Notes under the pieces: model-generated
What the model was told of the DNA's origin: nothing
Databases searched by the model: none
The model's input: the letters and a program-made list of their open reading frames with translations, nothing else
Made by a program: the position numbers and the translations under genes
In this document: positions 13,078 through 22,396 of the stretch, in pieces
Position numbering within the stretch: position 1 is the first letter of the stretch
Layout of the letters: each line of letters starts with the position of its first letter
Assembly: GCF_001007935.1 (NCBI RefSeq)
Contig: NZ_CP011451.1
Span: 1,426,001 to 1,490,000, forward strand
DNA: 64,000 bases
Reading direction: 5' to 3'
From: Nitrosomonas communis
GTDB lineage: Bacteria; Pseudomonadota; Gammaproteobacteria; Burkholderiales; Nitrosomonadaceae

Positions 13078-13359
13078 TCAGCGATTGAAGCGCAGGGCCA
13101 TAATTTGCTGAATTTTCATGCCGAGCACCATACTGGACAACAAGAACGTTATTAGATTAGCAAATATAACAGGCACGCTACCAATCAGATAACCGTAGAA
13201 TAGCCAGAACCCGACGCCAATAGTAAACATAGTGTACATTGGCAGCGAGATACCTGACAGATCACGTGTTCTCCATGAGTACCAGGCCTGTGGCACGAAG
13301 GCAGCAGTGGTGAGAAAAGCAGCAATATAGCCCACAGTGATTGACATCTCTTCAAGCAT
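13078..13359 (-). CDS. SemiSWEET sugar transporter
   Basis: A 93-residue integral membrane protein with three predicted transmembrane helices (about residues 7-25, 38-58 and 63-83). It has the PQ-loop signature FVPQAW in helix 1 and the R-T-R-D-L-S-G-I-S loop that is characteristic of bacterial SemiSWEETs. These proteins dimerise to form a bidirectional mono- or disaccharide uniporter in the inner membrane. The length matches the family (85-100 residues). The ATG at 13359 has AAAGGA about six bases upstream. It stands alone between an HTH pseudogene and the recombinase cassette, so no sugar pathway is indicated by its neighbours. Confidence 0.9.
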   Translation of the reverse strand: MLEEMSITVGYIAAFLTTAAFVPQAWYSWRTRDLSGISLPMYTMFTIGVGFWLFYGYLIGSVPVIFANLITFLLSSMVLGMKIQQIMALRFNR

Positions 13360-13484
13360 GGTAATCCTTTTGGTAGAAAAAAATATTCAAAAAATTTTTT
13401 TAATGAAAAATGGAAATAGCGTCAAACACTCTGACAAGCGATCAAAATTTAAAAATTGAATAGCTATGAAAAAATATCAGGAGC

Positions 13485-13928
13485 TTATGTAAATAAAGTA
13501 ATCTTAATCCGTTCCTTTTGCTCTTCCCACAACACGGGCGGGTCCACCGCCAGATCAAAAAGGGTGATGTGGTTCGGTAACGCATCATCCAGAATCGCAG
13601 CGACGATATCCGGCGCAAGCGTGGTCAAATTGACCATTCGACTAACATAACTGTTATCGACCCCTTCCCGGGCAGCGATTTCTCTCAAAGATTTGACTTC
13701 CCCCAACTCGAGCATGGCCAGCCAACGATGGCCTCTAGCCAGCGCCAACTGTAGCGGTGTGGCCGCAGTGTCCAAAGGCCGATTTTTTGCCACTTCGCCG
13801 TTAGGCAATGTAACAAGCTTACGCCCACTGCGGCGTTTAATCTGAATTGGTACAGAGAGAGTTAACCTGCCATCGCTTGCCTGAAGAATGTCCGGCTCAC
13901 CGGTTTTGTTGATTTCGATACTGCTCAT
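13485..13928 (-). CDS. ParB/KorB-like HTH protein of the serine-recombinase cassette
   Basis: A 147-residue basic protein. An N-terminal beta-rich segment (about residues 15-45, containing RRSGRKLVTLP) is followed by a helix-turn-helix (about 75-115: SLREIAAREGVDNSYVSRMV) like that of ParB/KorB-type DNA-binding proteins. The C-terminal LFDLAVDPPVLWEEQ motif is shared by all copies in this window. The start codon overlaps the recombinase stop (ATGA), which indicates translational coupling in a four-gene unit. It probably works with the recombinase as a DNA-binding accessory or regulator; that role is inferred only from its fixed position. Diverged copies sit at 12714, 58440 and 60636. Confidence 0.8.
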   Translation of the reverse strand: MSSIEINKTGEPDILQASDGRLTLSVPIQIKRRSGRKLVTLPNGEVAKNRPLDTAATPLQLALARGHRWLAMLELGEVKSLREIAAREGVDNSYVSRMVNLTTLAPDIVAAILDDALPNHITLFDLAVDPPVLWEEQKERIKITLFT

Positions 13929-15280
13929 ATTAATACTTCCTCTTGCTGTGCAATTGGCTCTGGACTCATTTCCAGCACCAGTCGCTCGATACCGTTGGCA
14001 CGCAGTCTCACTTCGAGATCGCTGGGGGATACGATCACCTTTTCAACCAGCAGTTTGACGATACGCGCCTGCTCCGCCGGAAACAGTTGATCCCAAATCG
14101 CGTCGAGCCGTGTCATCGCCACGGTCACTTTAGCCTCATCCAAGCTCGGATCGAGCTTAATTGCCTGAGGTAGCACCTCCCCTATCAATTTTGATGAACG
14201 CAAAATCGCTCGCAATTGATCAAGTACTGCTGATTCCAGTTCTACGGCAGGAAGCCGCGGCAATCCCGATACACCAGCATGTTCCTTGGTATCACGCTGT
14301 GGAATATAGTAACGGTAGCGGCGCCCGTTCTTCTTAGTCGTGTGCCACGGTGATAAGGCTCGGCCGTCATTGCCAAACACGAGCCCTTTGAGCAGATACG
14401 GCACCTTTGCTCGTGTATCGTTGCCGCGAACTCGACCATTGGTCGCAAGGATAACATGCACCTTGTCCCACAAATCACGCTCGATGATGGGCGGATGCTC
14501 AGCCTGATACCAATGCTCTTTGTGGCGCAGTTCACCGAGGTAAGTGCGATTATTGAGTACTTTGTAGATTAAACTCTTATCGACAGGCGCGCCTTCACGC
14601 ACTTTGCCATCCTGCGTAACCCAGGATTTCGATGTAACGCCATCCAACCTTAATTCCTTGACCAGCGTAGTGCTGGAACCCAGTTCAACAAAACGCTGGA
14701 AGATATGCCGGATAATCTTGGCTTCGCGCTCGTTCGGTACTAATCGGCGATTTTCGACATTGTAACCAAGCGGTGGAATGCCGCCCATCCACATCCCCTT
14801 TTTCTTGCTAGCAGTAATCTTGTCACGAATACGCTCACCGGTGACTTCACGCTCAAATTGGGCAAAAGACAATAGAACGTTGAGCATCAACCGCCCCATG
14901 CTCGTTGTGCTATTCATTTGTTGAGTGACTGACACAAATGATACGCCGTAACGTTCAAATACCTCGACCATCCTGGAGAAATCGGCCAGACTGCGCGTCA
15001 ACCGGTCTATCTTGTAGATGATGACAACGTCTATCTTGCCGGCTTCGATGTCAACCAATAGGCGCTGCAGCGCAGGCCGCTCCATGTTACCACCGGAGTA
15101 TGCCGGATCGTCATAATCATCAGAAACCGGAATCCAACCTTCATTCCGTTGACTGGCGATGTAGGCATGACCCGCGTCACGCTGCGCATCAATCGAATTG
15201 TATTCCTGATCCAGCCCTTCCTCAGTTGATTTACGCGTGTAGACCGCGCACCGCATGCGTCGCTTGATATTTTCGCTCAT
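13925..15280 (-). CDS. Large serine recombinase (site-specific integrase/resolvase family)
   Basis: A 451-residue protein with an N-terminal resolvase catalytic domain (about 8-155). It contains the nucleophile Ser18 in YTRKSTEEG, the DxRDxG-equivalent YNSIDAQRDAG, a YSGGNMERPALQRLL stretch and IDRLTRSLADF. A recombinase domain follows (about 170-280, GYNVENRRLVPNEREAKIIRHIF), then a region in the place of the zinc beta-ribbon (WHTTKKNGRRYRYYIP) that lacks the usual Cys pairs. The C-terminal part is helical. Enzymes of this type integrate or excise mobile DNA without high-energy cofactors. The ATG at 15280 overlaps the DUF2924 stop (ATGA) and has AGGAG upstream. This is the only intact recombinase of its type in the window; remnants of two others lie at 58880 and 61076-63266. 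Confidence 0.93.
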   Translation of the reverse strand: MSENIKRRMRCAVYTRKSTEEGLDQEYNSIDAQRDAGHAYIASQRNEGWIPVSDDYDDPAYSGGNMERPALQRLLVDIEAGKIDVVIIYKIDRLTRSLADFSRMVEVFERYGVSFVSVTQQMNSTTSMGRLMLNVLLSFAQFEREVTGERIRDKITASKKKGMWMGGIPPLGYNVENRRLVPNEREAKIIRHIFQRFVELGSSTTLVKELRLDGVTSKSWVTQDGKVREGAPVDKSLIYKVLNNRTYLGELRHKEHWYQAEHPPIIERDLWDKVHVILATNGRVRGNDTRAKVPYLLKGLVFGNDGRALSPWHTTKKNGRRYRYYIPQRDTKEHAGVSGLPRLPAVELESAVLDQLRAILRSSKLIGEVLPQAIKLDPSLDEAKVTVAMTRLDAIWDQLFPAEQARIVKLLVEKVIVSPSDLEVRLRANGIERLVLEMSPEPIAQQEEVLI

Positions 15281-15771
15281 CGCTTGGCTCCTTTCTTGAC
15301 TTTGGTTTTCACAGGCGCTTTCAACCCGAAGAAAAGCGGTCCAGACCATCGCGTACCAGTGATCTCACGTGCAATTGCAGAGAGACTGGCATACCGGCTG
15401 CCTTCATATTCATATTGTCCATCCGCTTCGACCATTACACGATGCTCGACATCCTGATAGATTCGTATCAATACGCTACCTGCCAAAGGGCGACAATCCT
15501 TTTCACAATTGCGCAGTTTGCCGGTTTCAATCAGTGCCTTGATCCGTCGCTCGTTACTTTCCAGCAGATTACGATCGGTTTTGCGAAATTCTATTAGTTG
15601 CAGCTTGTGAGCAATGCGGCGCTCCAAAAACTGGCGATTGTGGTTTGGTATCTCGGTACCGAATAATCGTTTCCAAAGTGCCTTGATTTCGGTCATCGGC
15701 AATTCAGGTAATTGGGTGATTTGTGATAGCACTGATGGTGGAAAGGCATACGGGGTGTTACGTGAGTTCAT
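15277..15771 (-). CDS. DUF2924 domain protein
   Basis: A 164-residue basic protein with the DUF2924 pattern: an N-terminal helical part (LPMTEIKALWKRLFG, then NRQFLERRIAHKLQ), a middle GSVLIRIYQDVEHRV beta segment and SLSAIAREITGTRWSGPLFFGL near the C-terminus. The last part resembles a small nucleic-acid-binding fold found next to phage-type recombinases. The ATG at 15771 is chosen because GGAG sits six bases upstream; a longer frame exists but has no ribosome site. DUF2924 genes are regularly found directly before large serine recombinases, and here the two are translationally coupled. The biochemical role is unknown. Confidence 0.88.
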   Translation of the reverse strand: MNSRNTPYAFPPSVLSQITQLPELPMTEIKALWKRLFGTEIPNHNRQFLERRIAHKLQLIEFRKTDRNLLESNERRIKALIETGKLRNCEKDCRPLAGSVLIRIYQDVEHRVMVEADGQYEYEGSRYASLSAIAREITGTRWSGPLFFGLKAPVKTKVKKGAKR

Positions 15772-15784
15772 TTTGGCTCCATTT

Positions 15785-15985
15785 TTATCTCGTTGACGGG
15801 TTTGAATGAACGCTCCCCTGGCCAGAAGAGTCAAGTTCAAACTCGCTCTCTGTGCCCATTCCAGCGTGCCGCTGATATCTTGCATTGCGCAAACGGATCA
15901 GTCCATTTGCTAATATCGAAGCAATTTCTTGTCTGCGCTGCGCCGAGGTCATTTTTTCGGGTGGGGTCTGGTTCACATCCATCAT
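15785..15985 (-). CDS. Small hypothetical protein, first gene of the recombinase cassette
   Basis: A 66-residue protein beginning MMDVNQTPPEKMTSAQRRQE with a helical core (EIASILANGLIRLRNAR) and a polar tail. The ATG at 15985 has GAGGTGA five bases upstream. It ends 13 bases before DUF2924, so the four genes 15985 to 13485 form one minus-strand unit. I do not recognise a domain. It was probably lost from the two decayed cassettes at 58.4-63.3 kb, where only the 3' parts remain. Confidence 0.65.
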   Translation of the reverse strand: MMDVNQTPPEKMTSAQRRQEIASILANGLIRLRNARYQRHAGMGTESEFELDSSGQGSVHSNPSTR

Positions 15986-16124
15986 CGGTATCACCTCACG
16001 TTTTTCCAACTTGTTTGATAGTTAAATTATCCCTCTAAACGCCAGCCCTTGCCATGAGGGAGTTTCGAAGATATGCGGACAGATAATGGCTCATGCATAA
16101 ATTATGAAAATCTCATTATTACTA

Positions 16125-16153
16125 TTGACTAAAGAACATTCGTTCTCTATCAT
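16125..16153 (+). promoter_or_regulatory. Promoter with LexA-type operator between -35 and -10
   Basis: TTGACT (16125-16130) and TATCAT (16148-16153) are separated by exactly 17 bases. The spacer holds the palindrome AGAACATTCGTTCT (16133-16146), which contains GAAC-N4-GTTC, the shape of the LexA box known from Gram-positive bacteria. A repressor bound there would block RNA polymerase directly. The predicted transcript start lies at about 16160, immediately before the preferred ATG at 16161, so the message would be nearly leaderless. Confidence 0.65.
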
Positions 16154-16160
16154 GCCGCCT

Positions 16161-16760
16161 ATGAAAAAAACCAACTACAAACCCAACAAAGATCACGAAT
16201 ATCTGGCTAGGCTGCAGGCATATTATGCCGAGCACCGGGTTATCCCTTCTTATGCGCATCTCATGGAAATATTGGGTTTTGCTTCCAAATCGGCCATCAA
16301 GAAAGTACTGGAGCGGCTAGAAGCAGCCGGTATGCTGGAGCGTACTCCCTATGGCGATTGGGCGCCGACTGATCTCTTCTTTGAACGTGCGATCGCCAAC
16401 CATCCCGTACCGGCTGGCACGCCCGTTCCAGTTTCGGATGAGCCATGCGAAAAGGTCATGCTGGATCGCTTCCTGATCGAAAAACCGTCACAGACCGTCT
16501 TGGTGCGAGTCAAGGGAGATTCAATGATCAATGCTGGTATTCACCACGGGGATTTGGCTGTGGTTGAGCGTTGCTGCCATGCCAACCCAGGAGATTTAGT
16601 GGTAGCTATCGTCGATGACGAGTTCACGCTCAAAACATTAGGGTGTGACCAGGAAGGGTTCCATCTCATTCCCGCCAATCCCCACTACCCCATCATCCGG
16701 CCGCAAGGAAAGCTGGAAATATTTGGTGTTGTGGTCGGCCTGGTGCGCAAATATCTATAA
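16161..16760 (+). CDS. LexA-like S24-family self-cleaving repressor
   Basis: A 199-residue protein. Residues 10-65 form a LexA-like winged helix (IPSYAHLMEILGFASKSAIK, then VLERLEAAGMLER). Residues 80-199 are a peptidase S24 domain with the Ala85-Gly86 cleavage site (PVPAGTPVP), the nucleophile Ser121 (KGDSMI) and the general base Lys158 (EFTLKTL). All residues needed for RecA-stimulated autocleavage are therefore present. The start at 16161 is preferred to an in-frame ATG at 16104 because the promoter and operator would otherwise lie inside the gene; the length then matches E. coli LexA (202). It heads a three-gene operon and probably represses itself and both partners until DNA damage. Chromosomal LexA is not excluded, but the partners are unusual for it. 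Confidence 0.85.
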   Translation: MKKTNYKPNKDHEYLARLQAYYAEHRVIPSYAHLMEILGFASKSAIKKVLERLEAAGMLERTPYGDWAPTDLFFERAIANHPVPAGTPVPVSDEPCEKVMLDRFLIEKPSQTVLVRVKGDSMINAGIHHGDLAVVERCCHANPGDLVVAIVDDEFTLKTLGCDQEGFHLIPANPHYPIIRPQGKLEIFGVVVGLVRKYL

Positions 16761-16768
16761 GGAGAAAA

Positions 16769-18022
16769 ATGAAAGTCTTCAACCCACGCCATTTTCTGCG
16801 GCATATTTCCATGCCGACCTTGCGCGAATTCACTGAAGCGCATGTGCTCAATGCCAATCTAGACATCGATTGGGAGCAACCGGCTGACACGTTACCAACG
16901 GCCCTGGCGGATGCCATCGATGCGCTCCATGCTTCTCTACCATACCTGCAGCTGCGGGAAGAGCGTAAAGCAATCGAGCACAATATTGGTTTGTGGTATG
17001 ACGATTTACGCCGGGCACATATCATGTCACATGAGCTTGCGATTAAAGAATTTCAATTTGCCTGCCAGGGTGATGCGCTCGTCGAACAAGCGTTTGCCAT
17101 GCGTGATGATCGTGAGAAAGCACTATGGATGCTTGCATTCAGGGACAAGGTCTTCCGCGATACTGAATTGCACCTCGCGTTTCAGGCGAAAGCCAATGGC
17201 AAGTATTGGAAAAAACACCGTATCCAACCGGGACTCAGTCTTAGCCGTGATCGCGAAAAATTGGAAGCCTTCTGCCAGCAAGTAGCCAAGCTTTACAAAA
17301 AGGTGGGCGCAGGTGAGAGCACCCATATCGAACTCAGTGAGCGTGTTATGGATGGCAGCATCCAGCTGACCATTTATGTGGAAGGGCCGGTGACCGCCAT
17401 GGCCCAGTTTACTGACAATCAATTCAAGCGTATCAGCACCCGCCTTGCACTGGAGACTGCGTTAGTTTATCACCCCGGCTCCGGTATAGTTGAAACCGTA
17501 GTCAAAGGGGGTGCCAAAAACCACACCGCCGTACTCGAACTATTTGGTAAGCACGTAATTGAGAATCCAATCATCCCTGAAGCCATCGAGAAGAAGCGCT
17601 ACCAACTTAATGCATTACTTGATGGATTGATGCAGCCGTTCGAGGACTGGTCAAGATATGGCGTTGAAAAAGTGCGGCTGCGTCGTGCCCGCTTCTGTCC
17701 AGTTGGAATGGCTGGTGTGAGCTATCAAGTCGAAGCTGACTCAAGCAAAGAACATGCTGATGCCGTGCGACTAGCGCTGCAAACATTTAAAACAAATCAT
17801 GCTTTTGAGGCAGAGTATCACTTGGAGGGGGCCAGCCTCATCGTCTATACAACTTCCAGTGAAAACAATAAACCGCAGCACTTCAGCTTTGATCTGTATT
17901 CTTCCGGATCTTCCACCATCAAAAATCTGTCTGCGCGTAATCAACCGATTGCCAACGCCGTGTTGCGTGCCTTGAACGTGATCGAGATGGAAGAACAAAT
18001 CGATGAGGTCAAAATAAGATGA
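16769..18022 (+). CDS. Unknown protein, second gene of the LexA-like operon
   Basis: A 417-residue protein that I cannot assign to a family. It begins eight bases after the repressor stop, with GGAG before the ATG, and overlaps the next gene by ATGA, so the three genes are co-transcribed. The N-terminal 110 residues look helical (LREERKAIEHNIGLWYDDLR). A charged middle follows (KANGKYWKKHRIQPGLSLSR). Residues 180-417 alternate beta strands and helices with ELSERVMDGSIQLTIYVEG and VRLRRARFCPVGM, suggesting an alpha/beta fold. There is no signal peptide or membrane segment, so it is predicted to be cytoplasmic. DNA-damage control suggests a defence or mobile-element function, which is inference only. 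Confidence 0.75.
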   Translation: MKVFNPRHFLRHISMPTLREFTEAHVLNANLDIDWEQPADTLPTALADAIDALHASLPYLQLREERKAIEHNIGLWYDDLRRAHIMSHELAIKEFQFACQGDALVEQAFAMRDDREKALWMLAFRDKVFRDTELHLAFQAKANGKYWKKHRIQPGLSLSRDREKLEAFCQQVAKLYKKVGAGESTHIELSERVMDGSIQLTIYVEGPVTAMAQFTDNQFKRISTRLALETALVYHPGSGIVETVVKGGAKNHTAVLELFGKHVIENPIIPEAIEKKRYQLNALLDGLMQPFEDWSRYGVEKVRLRRARFCPVGMAGVSYQVEADSSKEHADAVRLALQTFKTNHAFEAEYHLEGASLIVYTTSSENNKPQHFSFDLYSSGSSTIKNLSARNQPIANAVLRALNVIEMEEQIDEVKIR

Positions 18023-19002
18023 GCCAGCAACAAATCAATGCCACAGCCTTGCTGTGCTGGTTACTTGAGCGCAATGATATGGAGATCAGCGCTTCTACAC
18101 TCAGAGAAGGTGAAAGAAAAAGTGCTGCCGAGCTTTTACTTCAAGAGCGTATGCTCGTTTCAGGCCATTCCCTGGATTGGATCACTTGCCCCGAATGCTG
18201 GATTGAATCTGCGCGGGTGGTGCGAGAAACCTTACCGGAGCAAATTTTACTGTTCTGCCCGGAATGTGAGGATTTCGAGGTGCCGCGCTACTATCGGGAA
18301 ACGCACCAAGTCCCGCTGCAAAAATTCATTCACCGACTGCTTAATGGGCTCAATCTCTCGATCAACGGTATGAAACAAATTGAACCTGATCTTGTGTGGC
18401 GACTGGGCACCACCGAAGAAAAACGTGGCAAGGCACTGACCTGGTATTTTGCTCGTCGGCTGCGCCAGCCAGAAATTGCGTACCGGCTGCGTGAACAGAT
18501 TATGCTTGAAAAAACGACGCAATCTTGTCGCATCCTGACGAGCAGTGAATTGCCTTTGCCCGTAGGATCTCCTGTTGCTGGAATGGATGTTTCTAACCTC
18601 GCATCATTGGCTCGTATTAGTCAGAGCAAGTTTGAGTTTTTCGCAGATAGGCTTCATTTACCTGGACCGCAAATGATTGAGGAGGCTGCCCCCGGTACTA
18701 CCTTGCGGTATGTGGAGAGCCAAAGCAAAGTATTCATTGAGGGGCAAGCATATGATCTGGAGCCACGGCAACAATTGATTTTGCTAGCGCTGATTCGTGA
18801 TTTGGATCATGAAATGGATAAGAGCGCGCTAAAAGCAGCCAGTGGCTCGCAGGCACAGATGTTTTCACCGAGCAAGGAGTTCCTGCGCAACCGCATGGTT
18901 TATCAGACCTTCATCCGTTACCAGCGTAGTGATGAATGTTATGCGTTGAATATTTATGACGAGGATCAGTATTGGCTGAATTTGACCAGAACCAGACAAT
19001 GA
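18019..19002 (+). CDS. Unknown zinc-ribbon/winged-helix-like protein, third gene of the LexA-like operon
   Basis: A 327-residue protein. Two CPEC motifs (ITCPECW near residue 57 and LFCPECEDF near residue 80) form a probable four-Cys zinc ribbon. The C-terminal 90 residues (VFIEGQAYDLEPRQQLILLA, then SKEFLRNRMVYQTFI and an aromatic strand pair) resemble a winged-helix DNA-binding domain of the OmpR type. The middle is helical with YFARRLRQPEIAYRLREQIM. The start overlaps the upstream stop. It could be a DNA- or RNA-binding partner of the 417-residue protein; I recognise no named family. Confidence 0.75.
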   Translation: MSQQQINATALLCWLLERNDMEISASTLREGERKSAAELLLQERMLVSGHSLDWITCPECWIESARVVRETLPEQILLFCPECEDFEVPRYYRETHQVPLQKFIHRLLNGLNLSINGMKQIEPDLVWRLGTTEEKRGKALTWYFARRLRQPEIAYRLREQIMLEKTTQSCRILTSSELPLPVGSPVAGMDVSNLASLARISQSKFEFFADRLHLPGPQMIEEAAPGTTLRYVESQSKVFIEGQAYDLEPRQQLILLALIRDLDHEMDKSALKAASGSQAQMFSPSKEFLRNRMVYQTFIRYQRSDECYALNIYDEDQYWLNLTRTRQ

Positions 19003-20524
19003 GATAATGATACTTTCCATTTTTGATCAAGAAATAGCCATAGGTGCTAACAGCCAAGAGTATAACGTTCAGCTCCTTGATGGATGCTCTGATTAACCTA
19101 ACCTTACTTGTTACGTTTTTTACACTATAACTGTACTGCGTTAAGTATTATTAACTGCGTCAATATAGCTCCTGCTGATTCGCCACCATGGATAACAATC
19201 TTTATAAGCTGATCATTACGGATCAACTTAACTAGGAATGGAGACTTCCTATCTTTCCCAAGCTCCGACGCAATCTCCATTGGCTCATAAATTGTTTTCC
19301 CATCTAATGACAATAAAACATCACCTGTTTTTATGCCAGCTTTATCAAAATTTCCTCCTTCAGTTATTTCTAATACCATAATCCCAATACTTTCTTCATA
19401 TTTTTCTGGGTTTTTCAACCTATCCACCGATAATTGGGCATATTTTTTCATAATATCTGACATTGTTTCAGACTTTAATGCTCTTTCAAAATATGTGATT
19501 GATGCATGACCATCAGATTCCAAATACGAATAAGCAGCCATTCTGAACAATTTTATTGGTTCATGTTCATCTCTATTGAGTGCCTTATTTTGAATATTTG
19601 ATAGCTCGCCCTCTGAAAGCTCTTCACCTAAGCCTGTAGCTTTTCTAAGCATGAGTAAGTAAGGATCGCTGATCCGTCGCTCAATCTCTCTCCCTGAACC
19701 TGAATTACCTTCTTTTAATCCATTTGATAAAACTGCCACTTTTTCATTTGATAGTTTAGCCACTTCTTTAAGAGCCATTTGATATCCTTCCATGCCTGGT
19801 TGAAGGTTGATATTAATTCCTATTAACCGAAGATACTCTGATAAAGTTACTGTATCCGTCGTATCTTTTAATACAGCACAAAAATGAGCAGCTGCATAAA
19901 AAATGGCAATTTTAGAATTGATAATTTTTTCTTGGTGAAGAGCAATACTTCTTGTTGTTCTTTCCAAGTCACTTAGATCTAATGAAAGTAGATGCTTTAA
20001 CCCTGTTTCAAAACGTTCAAAAGCATCAATAACCTCGTCAAGTTGGTGATACGTGCTCTCAATATGTTCTTGTAATTTTGTATCAGCATATGAAAGATTT
20101 CGGTGAAAGCTCTTAAATACAGCGTTTGAATATTTTAACTCTTGTAAATAGCTCTGTATTTCGTGTTGGTAGTCCCTGAAATGATTTTTTGCTCTATCTT
20201 GATATGCTAATTCTGTTTCATTTGCTCTTCTTATGTCCCAAAATTTTGTAGGCTTCTGTTTCTCAATAGTGTTAATTAAGATGGCTAAATACATAAAATT
20301 ACTTAATGTTTCTTTAGTGATCTGTTCGAGAGCGACTTTAGCTTCTCTATCTTTAACCTTATTATTAGTATCGATATAAGCTTCCCAGGCTTTTAAAGAA
20401 AACCCGGCTAAAATTGTGACAAGAGAAATAAGAAACCCATACTGCAATAATATTTTTATAATAGTACTACCATGATATTCGGATACAGGGCCAATAATTC
20501 CAGAACTGATTAATAGCCTATGTA

Positions 20525-22396
20525 GTGTCGGCCCGAAAACCCTCTTCTTCTATAATAAACATAGGGTTGCGTCTAATTCAAGAAAAGAAGATTGCTGAAA
20601 AAATGAGTGAAAGTGCCGTTATTAGGTGGTTTTGGCGTATTTTCAAGCAAAACAATTTCAAACTTCGATTCAAATCAGCGAAAATATTGTCCTCAAAGAC
20701 AAACTTCGTTCAAGTGGAAATCAAATGCGCGTAACCCAAACTTCCCAGATGGAATTAGGTGAAATTGATGTATCCCACATCAAATTTGACTTGAGATCAC
20801 GAGATGATATTCCGAGGATACTGCGCGGCTTACAGCACCTGTACCTGGATGAGGCATTGTGCCACAAAGTTTTTGCCTTACTGGAAAGTGAAATTGCCCC
20901 CAAGGTGGATAAGCACAATGGTCGTCCTGGCATGACCCTATGGAGTGTCCTGGTATGTGGCGTATTACGGCTGGACTTAAATGCTGATTATGACCGTCTG
21001 CACGAATTGGTCAACCAGCACAGGACCTTGCGCGCAATGTTGGGGCATAGTCTGTACGATGAAGACAAGCAATATGCCTATCAAACCCTGGTGGATAATG
21101 TCAGTTTGTTCACGCCAGAATTGCTGGACAGATTAAACCAGATCATCGTCGAGGGAGGGCATATCCTCATAAAAAAGGACGAAAGCGCCCTGCGTGGGCG
21201 GTGCGACTCCTTTGTGGTTGAAACCGATGTGCATTTTCCAACCGACATCAACTTATTGGGGGATGCCCTGCGCAAAGCGATTACGCTGACGGCGCGCTGG
21301 TGCGAAAGCCAGCACTTAAGCGACTGGCGGCAATATCGCTACAATCTACGTCAATTAAAACGACTTATGCGCAATGCACAGAGCAAGAAGCGCCGCAAAG
21401 CCGCAGACCAACAAAGCAACCTACAAACGATTCAAGCGTATCAGGCCTATATTGAGCAAGCCCAATGTTACGTGAACAAAATTCAAACCACCTTAACCAA
21501 GCTGGTTACAACTGCTACGCGCGAGTTGCTGCAAAAGATTGAAATTGAAGACTGCCTCCAACATGCCAAGCGCCAAATAGACCAAATTGAGCGTCGTGTT
21601 ATCAAAGGCGAAATCATTCCTCACCAGGAAAAAGTATTCTCCATTTTTGAACCCCACACCGAATGGGTCAGTAAAGGCAAAGCCGGTGTGCCTGTCGAGT
21701 TAGGCGTCAAAGTGTGCATTCTGGAAGACCAGCATCAATTCATCTTGCACCATCACGTAATGGAAAGACAAACCGATGATCAAATTGCGGTAAACATGGT
21801 CACGCAAGCTAAAAAACGCTTTCCCATACTCAATGCCTGCAGCTTCGATAAAGGTTTTCATTCACCTGCTAACCAGGCTGAATTAGCCCAACATCTTGAG
21901 CAGGTTACGCTGCCCAAAAAAGGCAAACTATCCAAAGAGCGCAAAGCAATAGAACAAATGGAAGAATTTGTTAAAGCCCGTCGTGCGCACTCAGCAGTAG
22001 AGTCAGCAATCAATGCGCTGCAGGTGCACGGACTAGACAAATGCCTAGATCATGGCATGGGTGGTTTTAAACGTTACGTTGCACTGGCTATTGTCGCCAG
22101 AAATATCCGCCGAATAGGTGATATTCTATGGCAGCAGGATGTTGAACGTGAACGTAAAGCTATAAAACGTCATTTAAAGCACCAACAAGCAGCTTAAGCT
22201 CTCCCGCTAACGCAAAAAACCGCCTGATTGCGAGCAATCAGTGGTGAGTGCTGGGTAGAAACCGTATTTTTCATGCCATGCCTCACAAAAATACAATCAG
22301 AGGCTTTTTTGGATGTATGGTTTCGTTGCATTTTTACAAAGGCACTTAAAAATTAAGCAGATTACTGGTGAAAAAATGGGGTTTTCGGACTGGCAC
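20525..22396 (+). mobile_element. ISNCY-family insertion sequence, complete
   Basis: The 1,872-bp element has imperfect terminal inverted repeats (left GTGTCGGCCCGAAAACCC, right end reading GTGCCAGTCCGAAAACCCC on the other strand). It is flanked on both sides by TATGTA (20519-20524 and 22397-22402), a 6-bp target duplication. Excision of the element plus one duplication restores the interrupted PDZ gene exactly, which fixes the boundaries. After the transposase stop about 180 bases of non-coding DNA with hairpin potential lead to the right end. Confidence 0.88.
20725..22197 (+). CDS. ISNCY-family transposase
   Basis: A 490-residue protein beginning MRVTQTSQMELGEIDV. It carries the ISNCY hallmarks RDDIPRILRGLQHLY near the start, GRPGMTLWSVLVCGVLRL, YDRLHELVNQHRTLR, a long helical insert with many Lys, Arg and Gln, then FSIFEPHTEWVSKGKAG and CSFDKGFHSP. 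The last two probably carry DDE-type catalytic acids, and ARRAHSAVESAINALQVHGL near the end supplies the Glu. A GTG at 20626 would add 33 residues, but ISNCY proteins usually begin at this MRVTQ-type sequence. The frame is undamaged, so the element may be active. Confidence 0.85.
   Translation: MRVTQTSQMELGEIDVSHIKFDLRSRDDIPRILRGLQHLYLDEALCHKVFALLESEIAPKVDKHNGRPGMTLWSVLVCGVLRLDLNADYDRLHELVNQHRTLRAMLGHSLYDEDKQYAYQTLVDNVSLFTPELLDRLNQIIVEGGHILIKKDESALRGRCDSFVVETDVHFPTDINLLGDALRKAITLTARWCESQHLSDWRQYRYNLRQLKRLMRNAQSKKRRKAADQQSNLQTIQAYQAYIEQAQCYVNKIQTTLTKLVTTATRELLQKIEIEDCLQHAKRQIDQIERRVIKGEIIPHQEKVFSIFEPHTEWVSKGKAGVPVELGVKVCILEDQHQFILHHHVMERQTDDQIAVNMVTQAKKRFPILNACSFDKGFHSPANQAELAQHLEQVTLPKKGKLSKERKAIEQMEEFVKARRAHSAVESAINALQVHGLDKCLDHGMGGFKRYVALAIVARNIRRIGDILWQQDVERERKAIKRHLKHQQAA

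Noticed and set aside
20525..20734. Plus-strand frame at the left end of the ISNCY element
   Set aside because: It lies in a different frame from the transposase, overlaps its leader and has no family pattern.
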